Source of the DNA: Leptofilum sp050292445
GTDB taxonomy: Bacteria > Chloroflexota > Anaerolineae > Promineifilales > Promineifilaceae
Assembly (NCBI GenBank): GCA_050292445.1
Contig: JBNKLQ010000047.1
Span: 1 to 28,876, forward strand
Direction: 5' to 3'
DNA: 28,876 nucleotides
In this document: positions 15,606 through 24,048 of the stretch, piece after piece
Position numbering within the stretch: the first letter of the stretch is position 1
Layout: each line of letters opens with the position of its first letter
Notes under the pieces: generated by a model
Seen by the model: the letters and a program-made list of their open reading frames with translations, nothing else
Database searches by the model: none
Told to the model about the DNA's origin: nothing
Program-made: the position numbers and the translations under genes

Positions 15606-17510
15606 CTAAGGGTTTGGGTATTCAATCGTTCGCTTCTTATTTCTCCACCACCAGTATAGGCTAATGAAGGGGATAATGAACAGGGATGTCAGCACTAAAA
15701 AATAAGTGATGAACGTAATGAGTTGGGCTGTGCTGATCCCAACTCTGGCCAGCTGGTCACGAATGCGCGCTTTCAATGTTGGCTCCCAGGCCAGTGGCAG
15801 CAGAGATACTTGATCTACATGTAACGCAGCCACGACCACCGGGTCTAATGGAACGGCCTGCAAACCGACATCATTCAACAAGTTGACCATCTGCCCTGCT
15901 TGAACGTCGATAGGCGAATCCTCGCCTCGCTGGCGCACTTGGGCACGGCCGTTTTCCACATACAACCAGGCTCGCTTTCCCGGCAAATATTCCAGGGCAA
16001 ACTCTCCCGAGGTCAAAGAAATCTCGGCCACGGCCGTGTGGATCACGATTGGCTCGGCGCTGTCGCCATGACCCCACAGCCAGCCATTCTCCAGCACAAA
16101 TTCGCTCCCGGCAACCTCAGCCTGGCTCTCTGCCGGGACAACCACAGCACCATCGCCCCAAGGCATGGTTTGTGTCCCCGGCTGCGGCGTCAGTGAGATG
16201 TCTACATCGGGCATGGAACCGGAGGAGAGATCAACTCGTTTGGCCCGGCTGTAATAACCTGGGGCACTGACCAACAAGGAAACCGCCTTCTGCGGCAGCT
16301 CCGGCAATAAAAAAGTGTCCGAACCAGGTAAAACAGATCGAGCCACACCTACCTGCTCTGGCGTGACCCAGGCAAAGGGCAATGTTGTACCAGCTTCATC
16401 CAGAACACGGCCGTTTACCCACAAGCCAGCCGCCGATGCCAGAGGAATCTCCGCTGCCCCTTCATAATCCGCCAACAGATCAACTTCCTGGCCAACACAA
16501 GTGAGGCCATCTTTTATCAGGGCTGCATCATCCATGACTAGCAAATAACGGTCAATGGGCAGCGGGGAGAAGGTGAATGAACCTTGCGCGGCAACAGTTT
16601 GGTAGCTTTCGCCCGATGGCAGCCGGATGGCCCAAACCGGCAGCGACTTATTAGGGGCAAAACCTGAAATGGTACCTGTCACCTCGCCAGCATGAGCTTT
16701 GACAGTTAAGGTGAGCGGCTTAGAAACGGCCGTTTCCCCCGGAGCCAACATCAGTTCAGCCGTCGTAACACCTTCATACAACACCCCATCCACCACAGTT
16801 GGCTCTACCCGAAAAACATACGCGGTGGGAGCGGCTGTCAGCGCTTCGGCGCGGATCAGCGCCTGTCCCTGTCCATCACTGATGCCATTAAAGCTGCGGC
16901 TGCGCCACATGTACAGCCAGGTTGAGGCGTTAATTTTGACCCCAGCCACCGGCTGTTCAGGATCATCCGCCAGCTGCACGGTGAGGGGTACGGCCGTATA
17001 CTCCGAGCGATCAACGGTGATGTGGCGTTCAACTTGGGCTTGTTGGGTGGTTTGGGTGGATACGGCCGTTACACGGAGCATCACCGCCCCGGCTGGCAAA
17101 TCCAGATTTCCTGGCAGATGACAATAATCACCACAGGTCAGATGCTCTGAAGGAAACTTGCCATCTGAACCATCTGGGTTTACCGTCACCAAAAATTCAA
17201 ACGTACCATCTGACTGGAGCGCACTAGTTAATTCCCCGGCCAGTTCACCGCCTTGCAGTAGTTCCAGATGGACCGTTATCGCTGCCAGGTCAACATCTAC
17301 TGTCTCTACCCACCCTTTAATGGGAATACTGTACAACAGCGATGTCGGCCCGGCATAAAATGTTTCGCCTTCATTGGGCCATTCCAGATGAACCACCAGC
17401 GGTTCGGTTTGGGCCATAGCTGGCAGGTTGGGGCCAGCGAAGGCCAGTGCCAGCAGCAAGCAGGCACCAACCAGAAAGCGGTTCAACGGATTAACTGGCA
17501 CTATCTTCAT
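15606..17510 (-). CDS. Secreted, C-terminally membrane-anchored protein with FecR-like and carboxypeptidase-regulatory-like domains
   Basis: 634 aa. An N-terminal signal peptide (FLVGACLLLALAFA, cleavage likely after AMA) is followed by several beta-rich segments. One resembles a carboxypeptidase-regulatory-like domain (VAGVKINASTWLYMWRSRS...GISDGQGQALIRAE), another begins EVTGTISGFAPNKSLPVW and a third WVNGRVLDEAGTTLPFAWV. Near 500-590 a FecR-like stretch (FALEYLPGKRAWLYVENGRAQV...IDVQAGQMVNLL) is seen. A single TM close to the end (ITYFLVLTSLFIIPFISLYW) leaves a short basic tail inside. The ATG at 17510 has AGGA 7-8 bases upstream and overlaps the cytochrome stop by 20 bp, so it is co-translated with the respiratory genes. 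The function is unknown; a scaffold or surface partner of the cytochromes is a guess. Confidence 0.75.
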   Translation of the reverse strand: MKIVPVNPLNRFLVGACLLLALAFAGPNLPAMAQTEPLVVHLEWPNEGETFYAGPTSLLYSIPIKGWVETVDVDLAAITVHLELLQGGELAGELTSALQSDGTFEFLVTVNPDGSDGKFPSEHLTCGDYCHLPGNLDLPAGAVMLRVTAVSTQTTQQAQVERHITVDRSEYTAVPLTVQLADDPEQPVAGVKINASTWLYMWRSRSFNGISDGQGQALIRAEALTAAPTAYVFRVEPTVVDGVLYEGVTTAELMLAPGETAVSKPLTLTVKAHAGEVTGTISGFAPNKSLPVWAIRLPSGESYQTVAAQGSFTFSPLPIDRYLLVMDDAALIKDGLTCVGQEVDLLADYEGAAEIPLASAAGLWVNGRVLDEAGTTLPFAWVTPEQVGVARSVLPGSDTFLLPELPQKAVSLLVSAPGYYSRAKRVDLSSGSMPDVDISLTPQPGTQTMPWGDGAVVVPAESQAEVAGSEFVLENGWLWGHGDSAEPIVIHTAVAEISLTSGEFALEYLPGKRAWLYVENGRAQVRQRGEDSPIDVQAGQMVNLLNDVGLQAVPLDPVVVAALHVDQVSLLPLAWEPTLKARIRDQLARVGISTAQLITFITYFLVLTSLFIIPFISLYWWWRNKKRTIEYPNP

Positions 17511-18561
17511 CGGGCCATTCCTCGATGTCCAGCGGCAAGCTCCAGGGATTATCAGGATAGTGGCAGCGCACACACTCCGCCTCACGCTGCACGTTGTGGG
17601 ATTGATACGGGGTCGTGGAATCTCGTCCCAATAAGGAAGTCGTGCGGAACGTGATCCATTGATCGCCATTTGGCATCGGCCCCACTTCAAGGGCAGAGCC
17701 ATCGTGGCAGGCGGTACAGGCTACGTTGGCATGAACATTACTATGTGCGGTCTGGTAGCGGGGTTCCGCATATTCACCCATCTGAAATTCATGGCACTCC
17801 AGGCAGGCAACGGGTGTTTCATCCAGGATGTTCATATGAATGTCAGCTACGCTAGCATGGCAAACCGTACATTCCTGCTCATCCATTTGATCGGTATGTT
17901 CGGGAATGAATGTCGGGTAACGGGTAGTAAACTCTGTGTGGCAGCCAGCGGCCGTACAGCTGGCGATGGTGGTGTGGGCGTCGTGGCAGTCGGTGCAGGT
18001 AAAATCAGCATGGACGCTATCACTGATGTGACGGCCGTGTTGCAGCGTTTCTGAATCGGCATGGCATTTTTCGCAAAGCGCTGTGGAAGAGGTCACCGTT
18101 TCGTAATAATTGGTGCTCACGTTCAGCCAGGCAATGTCAGCCTCAGCTACCCCATCCTCGACATGATGGCAAACGGCACAGCCAATATTCTGCCACGCTT
18201 CTTCGGGAATGAGTGCATTGCTTTCCGCAACGCGCGGTTCAGGCTCATTGGGAAACTTGCAGGAGACGCAGTTGGGCGGGGGATCAATTTGAGCGGCCGT
18301 ATTCCAATTTTGTGGTGAATGGCAGCGGGCACAATAATCATTTGGCCCTTTTTCGAGCGCGTAAGTTTTGGCGTGTGGGCTGCTCTCCCAGGCGGTCCAA
18401 ATGTCTGCCTGCGGGGAAACGGTCGGTTCCAACGCGGTTTCTGCAACAGATGGTTCAGCGTTTGCGATTTGATTGGTGGCAGACTGGCAGCCAACCAGAT
18501 TTATTGCCAGGAACAGTAATCCTATCTGCCAAATGGGTCGAATTAAATAATAATTTCTCAT
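17491..18561 (-). CDS. Multihaem cytochrome c lipoprotein (10 haem motifs, one CXXCK)
   Basis: 356 aa. The lipoprotein signal ends LVGC with Cys25 as lipid site, so it is tethered outside the membrane. Haem motifs: C77ARCH, C98VSCK, C128AVCH, C163EKCH, C189TDCH, C202TAAGCH (CX4CH), C231TVCH, C253LECH, C282TACH, C330VRCH. One of the ten ends in Lys, as in the catalytic haem of NrfA-type ammonia-forming nitrite reductases, but the rest of the protein does not read as NrfA. Additional His residues (for example WESSPHAKTY and TYQSHN regions) may be distal ligands. It is a paralogue of the next gene upstream, from which it is 8 bp away. The likely job is electron transfer between the molybdoenzyme or quinol system and an outside partner; catalysis at the CXXCK haem is possible. 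Confidence 0.88.
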   Translation of the reverse strand: MRNYYLIRPIWQIGLLFLAINLVGCQSATNQIANAEPSVAETALEPTVSPQADIWTAWESSPHAKTYALEKGPNDYCARCHSPQNWNTAAQIDPPPNCVSCKFPNEPEPRVAESNALIPEEAWQNIGCAVCHHVEDGVAEADIAWLNVSTNYYETVTSSTALCEKCHADSETLQHGRHISDSVHADFTCTDCHDAHTTIASCTAAGCHTEFTTRYPTFIPEHTDQMDEQECTVCHASVADIHMNILDETPVACLECHEFQMGEYAEPRYQTAHSNVHANVACTACHDGSALEVGPMPNGDQWITFRTTSLLGRDSTTPYQSHNVQREAECVRCHYPDNPWSLPLDIEEWPDEDSAS

Positions 18562-18569
18562 GATATTTT

Positions 18570-19559
18570 CTAGGGTGTGGCGGGAGTAACGGCCGTTTCC
18601 CCATTAGGATCAGGATTGCGTTGAAAATATTCACACCAGAACAACGACGCCCCCGGCTCATGACATGCCTCACAACTGATTGTTGGCACCACACTGGTGG
18701 ACTGCTTGCCCAATGGATGGTGGCAGCGCAAACAATCGATCTCCGTCGTCAGATTATGCGATGGCCAGGAGGTAAGCGTATGGGCAAAGCGGCGCGTAAT
18801 GTATTCAGCCTCATGGGGACTACCAGAAACAGGGTCTTGCCAGACGGTAAGACGGCCGTTATCGTGGCAAGCCGTACAGTTTACGCTTGGGTGCCGCGCG
18901 TGTTCAGCCACACCCGGCCCGGCCTGCGGATCATGACAGTCAGTGCAGGCCGCCGGTGACCCATGCGCCCCGTGGCAGCGCGTGCATTCCCAACCGGTAT
19001 GCACGAGAGAAGCTTCCTGCTCCTCAACAACTTCAAAGCCATGCTGTCCTTCGTGGCAGTGGGCACACAGTTCCATCACGTCAGCAACCGGTTCATACTG
19101 CCCTAAAGCCTGGTTCCAGAAGGCAACAGATGTCGCGTAAGAATCGCCTACCGGTACGTGGCAAATATCACAGGTGATATGCTGCCACTCCGCTTCCGTC
19201 ACCGGCACACCAGAGGCCAATTCGGGCCGTGGCGCACCCGGCTCTCGCTTGCAGGAGCCACAATCCAGCGCTTCTTGAGCGGCACTATCCTGTGTCGGGT
19301 CCCAATTTACGGGCGATTTGCAGCGGGCGCAGGTGGTATTGGCTCCCATGCCATCGTCATAGGTTGCGGCATGCGCTGAGGCTTCCCATTCAGCTTCCGC
19401 CTGGGCCAGCTCTTCATCCGTAGCCACAGGCCCGATGGGCATCGCGGTTGGCTCCAGGTTGGGTTGGGCAGGAAATGACAGTTGGGCAGCAACGGCCGTT
19501 GCCAAAGGAACCACAATCGCCAAAACCACAGCTACCATCCCCCATCTCTCCACTTTCAT
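18570..19559 (-). CDS. Multihaem cytochrome c (9 haem motifs, two CXXCK)
   Basis: About 329 aa from the ATG at 19559, chosen because it begins directly before a signal sequence (WGMVAVVLAIVVPLATAVAA); an in-frame start at 19637 would put a Cys-containing hydrophilic tail before it. The AAGGA is 12 bases upstream, so the site is weak. Haem motifs numbered from this start: C77ARCK, C100GSCK, C130DICH, C165AHCH, C192TRCH, C205TDCH, C228TACH, C276LRCH, C296EACH. The first two end in Lys. The opening W-E-A-S-A-H-A-x-x-Y and motif spacing parallel the neighbouring cytochrome, so the two arose by duplication. The signal has no lipobox; the protein is probably soluble outside or held by an uncleaved signal anchor. 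Confidence 0.87.
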   Translation of the reverse strand: MKVERWGMVAVVLAIVVPLATAVAAQLSFPAQPNLEPTAMPIGPVATDEELAQAEAEWEASAHAATYDDGMGANTTCARCKSPVNWDPTQDSAAQEALDCGSCKREPGAPRPELASGVPVTEAEWQHITCDICHVPVGDSYATSVAFWNQALGQYEPVADVMELCAHCHEGQHGFEVVEEQEASLVHTGWECTRCHGAHGSPAACTDCHDPQAGPGVAEHARHPSVNCTACHDNGRLTVWQDPVSGSPHEAEYITRRFAHTLTSWPSHNLTTEIDCLRCHHPLGKQSTSVVPTISCEACHEPGASLFWCEYFQRNPDPNGETAVTPATP

Positions 19560-19686
19560 ATTGCTGCGTCGTCCTTCGCTGTTGCAGGGGCAATTGGTAT
19601 CGACTCGTTCTCGTATAGAAAAAACGGTGACTGGCACCCCACATAAATCGTGAGCGCACCAGCCACCGAACTAGAACACTATCTGC
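19560..19686 (-). other. Spacer between DmsC-like anchor and first cytochrome gene
   Basis: A 127-bp gap, the longest inside the oxidoreductase-cytochrome run. I see no strong hairpin or promoter in it. A weak internal promoter or processing site is possible, but nothing in the sequence decides it. Confidence 0.4.
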
Positions 19687-20607
19687 TTAAATACCGACGC
19701 TTACGCGCGTGGCATAAAACAAGAATCGTCCCAAAACTTCAGAAACTAACACGAAGGCAAAAGCCGCATACACCAGGTTGCCCATGATTCTTTCGCGACC
19801 AGGGCTGGCGGCATTCTGATACAGGAAGAAGCCGAATACACCTGCACCAATGAAAGCCAGGCCAAGGCGTAAACCAAGCAGCACGCCGAACTCCTCAATC
19901 ATCATGCGGGCGCTTTCCTGAGCAGCCGCACTGCCTGCCGAAAGCGTAGCCAGATAAACAGGAGCCACGACCAGTTCAACACCAAGCACAAGAACGGCCG
20001 TAACCGCAATCCAGCGCAAAGTGTCACGAAGCAGAGCACACTGCACTTCAGCACAAGCCGAATCCTGCCGCTTCACGTAGGCGTAATTTGCCACCAGGGC
20101 AGTGCCCATGGCCAGCAAACCTAACAACAACGCGGTGGCAAAAAAGGAAACCACGGTTGCCCAGCTGTTCCAGGCTGGCTGCGTTTCCAGCATGTAAATC
20201 TGCGACATGCTGAATACCAAGACCAGGCCAACGGCCGTTGCCAGCCAGGCAATGACGTTGCGTACGGCAAAGGAAGCCATTTTGCGCCACTGCATCAGCG
20301 CAAACAAACCACCAAGCACAACAAACACGACCGTAAAGAGGATTTCCCGGCTCAACCAAGAAGTGCCCAGGTTTGTCACAGCCCGAGGCGCATTCAAGGG
20401 ATTACCAAGATGGAACAGTGAGGCAATCATCGCCAGAACAACAACCGGCCCAATAGCCAGCAAAGCACGATCGCTCATCCGATCCGCTTGTTCCATATCC
20501 ACCTTACGTGCCACAAAGAAGTGCACCAGACCCAGAATCAAGAAAGATCCGACTGACATTTGCGTCAAAATCGTAAACGTGATCAAAGATAGTTGACGGA
20601 TCTCCAT
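19687..20607 (-). CDS. DmsC-like membrane anchor subunit
   Basis: 306 aa with about eight hydrophobic helices (first at 10-32, then about 48-66, 85-105, 115-135, 149-175 and three more). Seen: the DmsC-family block FHLGNPLNAPRAVTN...TSWLSREILFT at about 65-91, and a C-terminal SEVLGRFLFYATRVSVGI. In E. coli DmsC this subunit anchors the catalytic pair and exchanges electrons with menaquinol. The ATG has GGAGG 6 bases upstream and starts one base after the iron-sulfur subunit's stop. A second copy of the family is encoded at 24759-25679. Confidence 0.92.
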   Translation of the reverse strand: MEIRQLSLITFTILTQMSVGSFLILGLVHFFVARKVDMEQADRMSDRALLAIGPVVVLAMIASLFHLGNPLNAPRAVTNLGTSWLSREILFTVVFVVLGGLFALMQWRKMASFAVRNVIAWLATAVGLVLVFSMSQIYMLETQPAWNSWATVVSFFATALLLGLLAMGTALVANYAYVKRQDSACAEVQCALLRDTLRWIAVTAVLVLGVELVVAPVYLATLSAGSAAAQESARMMIEEFGVLLGLRLGLAFIGAGVFGFFLYQNAASPGRERIMGNLVYAAFAFVLVSEVLGRFLFYATRVSVGI

Positions 20608-20608
20608 T

Positions 20609-21241
20609 TCACACCTCCTCCGGCATACTGATAATTCTGCCCGTACCGTTTCCGCTCATTTCCGCGTGGCGGTGAGGCGTAATCACAACAGATGGCTCGG
20701 TAATGTTGGCTCTTGGCAATGGCTCAATCGCATCCACGTCGCCGTACTTGGCGCGCAGTTCATCCAATTCACCAAAGTCAAGCGCGCGCATCACGCAAGC
20801 ATCTACGCAAGCCGGGTTCTGACCTTTGTCCAACAAATCAGCACACATGTTGCACTTGGTCATCACACCTGCTTCTTCATCAAACTGTGGTGCACCGTAA
20901 GGGCAGGCCCATTCGCAATAGCGGCAGCCAATGCAGGCATCCTGTTCAATGAGCACAACGCCGTCTTCCCGTTTGGAGATACCGCCAGCCGGGCAAACTT
21001 CCACACATAAGGGATTCTGGCAATGCATACAGGCAACCGAAACTGCGTAGTTAAACACATTGCTAGGAACCCACATATCTTTGTTTCTACGATGCGGCAC
21101 CCAATGACCACCGCCATACTTAATGACCCGCCGCCAGTTAATACCTACCGGCAAATCATTTTTATCCTTGCAAGCAGCCATGCACGCTTTGCAGTCAGTA
21201 CAGGCGCTTGCATCAAAGTAGAAGGCCATTTGTTTTGTCAT
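20609..21241 (-). CDS. DmsB-like four-cluster iron-sulfur subunit
   Basis: 210 aa. Four Cys groups that bind [4Fe-4S] clusters in this family: C14/17/20/24, C71/74/79/83, C103/106/109/113 and C130/133/145/149. The blocks ACMHCQNPLCVEVCP, CIGCRYCEWACPYGAPQ and CNMCADLL are typical of DmsB/NrfC/PhsB-type subunits. It relays electrons between the molybdenum subunit and the membrane anchor. It has no signal peptide, so it would be exported with the catalytic subunit by the Tat system. The start at 21241 has GGAGG 8 bases upstream and lies 3 bases after the catalytic subunit's stop. Confidence 0.94.
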   Translation of the reverse strand: MTKQMAFYFDASACTDCKACMAACKDKNDLPVGINWRRVIKYGGGHWVPHRRNKDMWVPSNVFNYAVSVACMHCQNPLCVEVCPAGGISKREDGVVLIEQDACIGCRYCEWACPYGAPQFDEEAGVMTKCNMCADLLDKGQNPACVDACVMRALDFGELDELRAKYGDVDAIEPLPRANITEPSVVITPHRHAEMSGNGTGRIISMPEEV

Positions 21242-21244
21242 CGC

Positions 21245-23836
21245 TTATGCCTCCTTAAAGATGATTCGTTGGGGCCATTCGACATCAGGTTTCAAGTCAA
21301 TTGGTCCATTATATTTTTCGATCTGGACGTTACAGCTGTTAAACCCAAGGTTGCCTTGATCGGTAGCGATGGGTCCATTCAGGATGTTAGTGGCACCAGC
21401 CTTGTCAACGCCTGTTTCTTCATCCATTTCTACCCAGGCACCTTCGCCCAACGTGGTAACCCCAGGAATCATTCGCTCTGTCACGTACAAGGGACGAATA
21501 ACTGTACCGTGACGACTGGTGATTTGAACGATGTCGCCAGAGCGCAGCCCACGTACTCGGGCATCAATGGGGTTCATCATGAATTCTTGCGGGAAGAATT
21601 CTCTGAGCCAGGTAACGTTGTCCAGAATTGAGTGGCTCCGCCGTTTGTAATGGATGGTGTAAAGCTGGAGCGGATAATCACCCTTGACTTTGTTGTCCCA
21701 ATCAGCGTAGGTATCTTCAATACCTTCTTCAATCTGATCCCAGGTGGCAATGGGTGATTTTGGCGTAAAGCCATACCCTTCAACCGTGTCTGCGTAGGTC
21801 TGGCAGTGGATTTCAATCTTGCCGCTGGGGGTTTCGCGGGCAAAGGTTTCAGGATCGTTACGATAATCCTCAAACTCTGTAAAGCCAAAGTTGTCACCTT
21901 CAGAACGAGGTACCTGGTAGGAACCCTTTTCCTTGAATTCGCGGTAGCTGATGCGTCCTTGCTGAGGTTCGCCTTCAACGCCCATTTCAGCAATGTCGGC
22001 GGCCGTAATGGTTACCAGCGGTTCATAATCAACACCGTTGGCCATGATCACTTTAGCCCCGGCTAATTGATTAAAGACTTGTTGCTCGCTGGATATGGGA
22101 TCGATCTCATTTGCGTCCAATCCCAATCGCTTACCTAATTCCGCAGCTACCCACATATCGTCTTTGGTCTCAAACAATGGCTCGATGACCTGGCTGGAGA
22201 AGAACAGCGCCTCGCGATTGCCACTAGTAAACGTGCCATACCGTTCCCACCGGGTGGTAATCGGCAAAACAACATCAGAGTAGCGAGCATCGGTGTTATA
22301 GAAGTGACCTTGCGTCACCACAAACTCAACGGCGCGGTGGGCTTCAATGCCTTTTGTCAGGCCAGTGCATTGGTTCAGCGTGATATACCCACCGTGGTAG
22401 ATCATCTGGATATTAATATCCCTAATGTCGTCCTTCCCGGCGATATATTTGCCATCCAGCACTGTGTTCCAAACCTGGTTGTAATTGATTCTTGTCTCAA
22501 CCGGGTTGGAAATGCCGGGCACACCACTGCTACCCGCACGAACAAGCGGCGGGCCAGCATTGCCAGCACGGTTATGGCAGCTTAGTCCAGTACCCGCACC
22601 AGGAATGCCAATGTTACCAGTCATGCAAGCCAGGGTGATGAAGGCCTGAGAAGTGCTCGAACCACGATGGATGCGAGTGCTTGCCCCACCACAAATGACC
22701 ATGGTTGGCTTGGTGATGGCATACTCAATTGCCAGCTGACGGATCTGTTCGGGCGGGGTACCGCAACGTTCAGCAGCCCAAGCTGGATTCTTGGGAACAC
22801 CATCATAGGTGCCTAACACATAATCCTTAAAACTTTCTTTGGGGTCGGCCCCTTCTGGCATATGTTCGGCATCAAAACCAACAGTACACTTGTTCAGGAA
22901 CTCCCAGTCAATCAAGGGGTTGGTTACCGGATCATCTTCGGTGATCATGACGTAAGCCATGCCCAACAACATTGCCAGGTCGGTGGCCGGGCGGATGGGA
23001 ATCCATTGATCGGCCAGCACCTGAGCGGACTCGTTGTAATAAGGGTCTACGAAGATGAATTTGGCACCCGCGTTCTTGGCTTGTAGGTAGTTGTAGGTAG
23101 GGCTGCCGTTACTACTAACGGCCGGATTTGCACCCCACATAATGATTAGTTTTGATTTACGTAAGCGCAGCCGGTCATTGCCAGTGTTAGAATAACTGAC
23201 TGTGTAAGACCCAACGATTTTGGGTGTATCGGTCCAGGTACCCCAGGATGTCATGCCCCAACCGGTTGAATGGCCACCGAGAAGGCGCAGTGTGCGCTGG
23301 ATTTCTCCGGGGGCCACGGCGTAGATGGATTCATTGCCATATTTTTCAGCGATTCTTTTGGTTTCGCTAGCAACGATGTCTAGCGCTTCGTCCCAGCTAA
23401 TGCGCACCCATTCGTCTTTGCCGCGCAGCTCTTTACGACCACCGCCCGGCTCCCAATTCTTGCGCTTCATGGGGTACTTAAGCCGGTCAGCGGCGAAGAC
23501 TTGCATACGCTGTGAACGACCGCGTACACACCCTCTTTGCTGCGGATAATCGGGGCTGTCTGGGTGAGTGTCATCTGTCTTAACTCTGGTGACGACACCG
23601 TCAACCACCTGAGCTTTTAAGAGGCACCGCCCGCCGCAGTTGTGCCAGCAAGCAGCAGCTACCCACTTTTCTTCTGTGGGGGCCGCTTCTCTGGCTGCCT
23701 CAACTGCTTTAAAGCCGTAGCTCATACCCCCGGCTAACACGGCCGTTCCGCCCAGCGCGCCACTCCATTTGAGAAAACTGCGCCGATTAAGAACTGTGTT
23801 GTCGAGGGCCTTGTTGAGGAAATTATTTTCACTCAT
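21245..23836 (-). CDS. DmsA-like Tat-exported molybdopterin oxidoreductase, catalytic subunit
   Basis: About 863 aa. Begins with a twin-arginine signal (NRRSFLKWSGALGG, followed by a hydrophobic segment). The first cluster is CX3CX3CX31C (CWHNCGGRC...GC, positions 63, 67, 71 and 103 from this start). In GGHSTGWGMTSWGTW the Ser nine residues after the GG pair aligns with the serine that ligates molybdenum in DMSO-reductase-family enzymes. The other family blocks (IIMWGANPAVSSNGS, FVDPYYNES) are present, and the C-terminal cofactor-binding domain includes SILDNVTWLREFFPQEFMMN and VQITSRHGTVIRPLYVTERM. The ATG at 23836 has GGAG 6 bases upstream; an upstream in-frame ATG at 23851 lacks a site. 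Substrate unknown: DMSO, TMAO, chlorate, selenate or other oxyanions are all open. Confidence 0.93.
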   Translation of the reverse strand: MSENNFLNKALDNTVLNRRSFLKWSGALGGTAVLAGGMSYGFKAVEAAREAAPTEEKWVAAACWHNCGGRCLLKAQVVDGVVTRVKTDDTHPDSPDYPQQRGCVRGRSQRMQVFAADRLKYPMKRKNWEPGGGRKELRGKDEWVRISWDEALDIVASETKRIAEKYGNESIYAVAPGEIQRTLRLLGGHSTGWGMTSWGTWTDTPKIVGSYTVSYSNTGNDRLRLRKSKLIIMWGANPAVSSNGSPTYNYLQAKNAGAKFIFVDPYYNESAQVLADQWIPIRPATDLAMLLGMAYVMITEDDPVTNPLIDWEFLNKCTVGFDAEHMPEGADPKESFKDYVLGTYDGVPKNPAWAAERCGTPPEQIRQLAIEYAITKPTMVICGGASTRIHRGSSTSQAFITLACMTGNIGIPGAGTGLSCHNRAGNAGPPLVRAGSSGVPGISNPVETRINYNQVWNTVLDGKYIAGKDDIRDINIQMIYHGGYITLNQCTGLTKGIEAHRAVEFVVTQGHFYNTDARYSDVVLPITTRWERYGTFTSGNREALFFSSQVIEPLFETKDDMWVAAELGKRLGLDANEIDPISSEQQVFNQLAGAKVIMANGVDYEPLVTITAADIAEMGVEGEPQQGRISYREFKEKGSYQVPRSEGDNFGFTEFEDYRNDPETFARETPSGKIEIHCQTYADTVEGYGFTPKSPIATWDQIEEGIEDTYADWDNKVKGDYPLQLYTIHYKRRSHSILDNVTWLREFFPQEFMMNPIDARVRGLRSGDIVQITSRHGTVIRPLYVTERMIPGVTTLGEGAWVEMDEETGVDKAGATNILNGPIATDQGNLGFNSCNVQIEKYNGPIDLKPDVEWPQRIIFKEA

Positions 23837-24048
23837 GTGATGCTCCTCCATGATATTGTCAAACGGTCAACATCTAAAAAAACGATCTTCCCTAGTAAGC
23901 TTGTGTTCAATTATTTGCAATAGCCGCCTCCTGAAATGCTTCTTAATCTAAATTTTATTAAGGTGACACTTTCAGGATACAGGGAAAGGGGCGGGCAACA
24001 CATCCTGCTGTAGAGGAGTCTGATGTCACCCAAGTGGGTGATATTTAG
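23837..24048 (-). promoter_or_regulatory. Promoter region of the oxidoreductase operon
   Basis: A 212-bp gap between the response regulator and the DmsA-like gene, the first long break in the island and so its most likely promoter site. Seen: a dyad TCACCCA-AG-TGGGTGA at 24026-24041 and a second, CTTAAT-N9-ATTAAG, at 23942-23962 around an A/T-rich core. An AGGAGG-like purine run near 23930 precedes no ORF that I can support. I see no clean -35/-10 pair and no perfect FNR box (TTGATN4ATCAA). The dyads are candidate operators for the adjacent response regulator. Confidence 0.5.
24026..24041. promoter_or_regulatory. Dyad TCACCCA-AG-TGGGTGA
   Basis: A 16-bp interrupted palindrome with perfect 7-base arms just beyond the response regulator stop. 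No T-tract follows on the minus strand, so I do not call it a terminator. Related GGTGA/TCACC words occur in the other two gene-free regions. Confidence 0.45.

Noticed and set aside
17491..19559. Naming the two cytochromes as NrfA nitrite reductases because of CXXCK
   Set aside because: They have nine and ten haem motifs, different order and length from pentahaem NrfA, and the surrounding active-site blocks are not recognisable.
10677..20239. Dense recurring word that could suggest a CRISPR or other array
   Set aside because: Copies are 8-16 bp, irregularly spaced and inside coding frames; there is no repeat-spacer structure and no cas gene.
21245..23836. Assigning DMSO as the substrate
   Set aside because: Family features and the likely serine ligand define the enzyme type only; many oxyanion and N- or S-oxide reductases share them.
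24026..24041. Dyad after the response regulator as an intrinsic terminator
   Set aside because: The stem is only 7 bp with a 2-base loop and no T-tract on the minus strand; kept as a possible operator.
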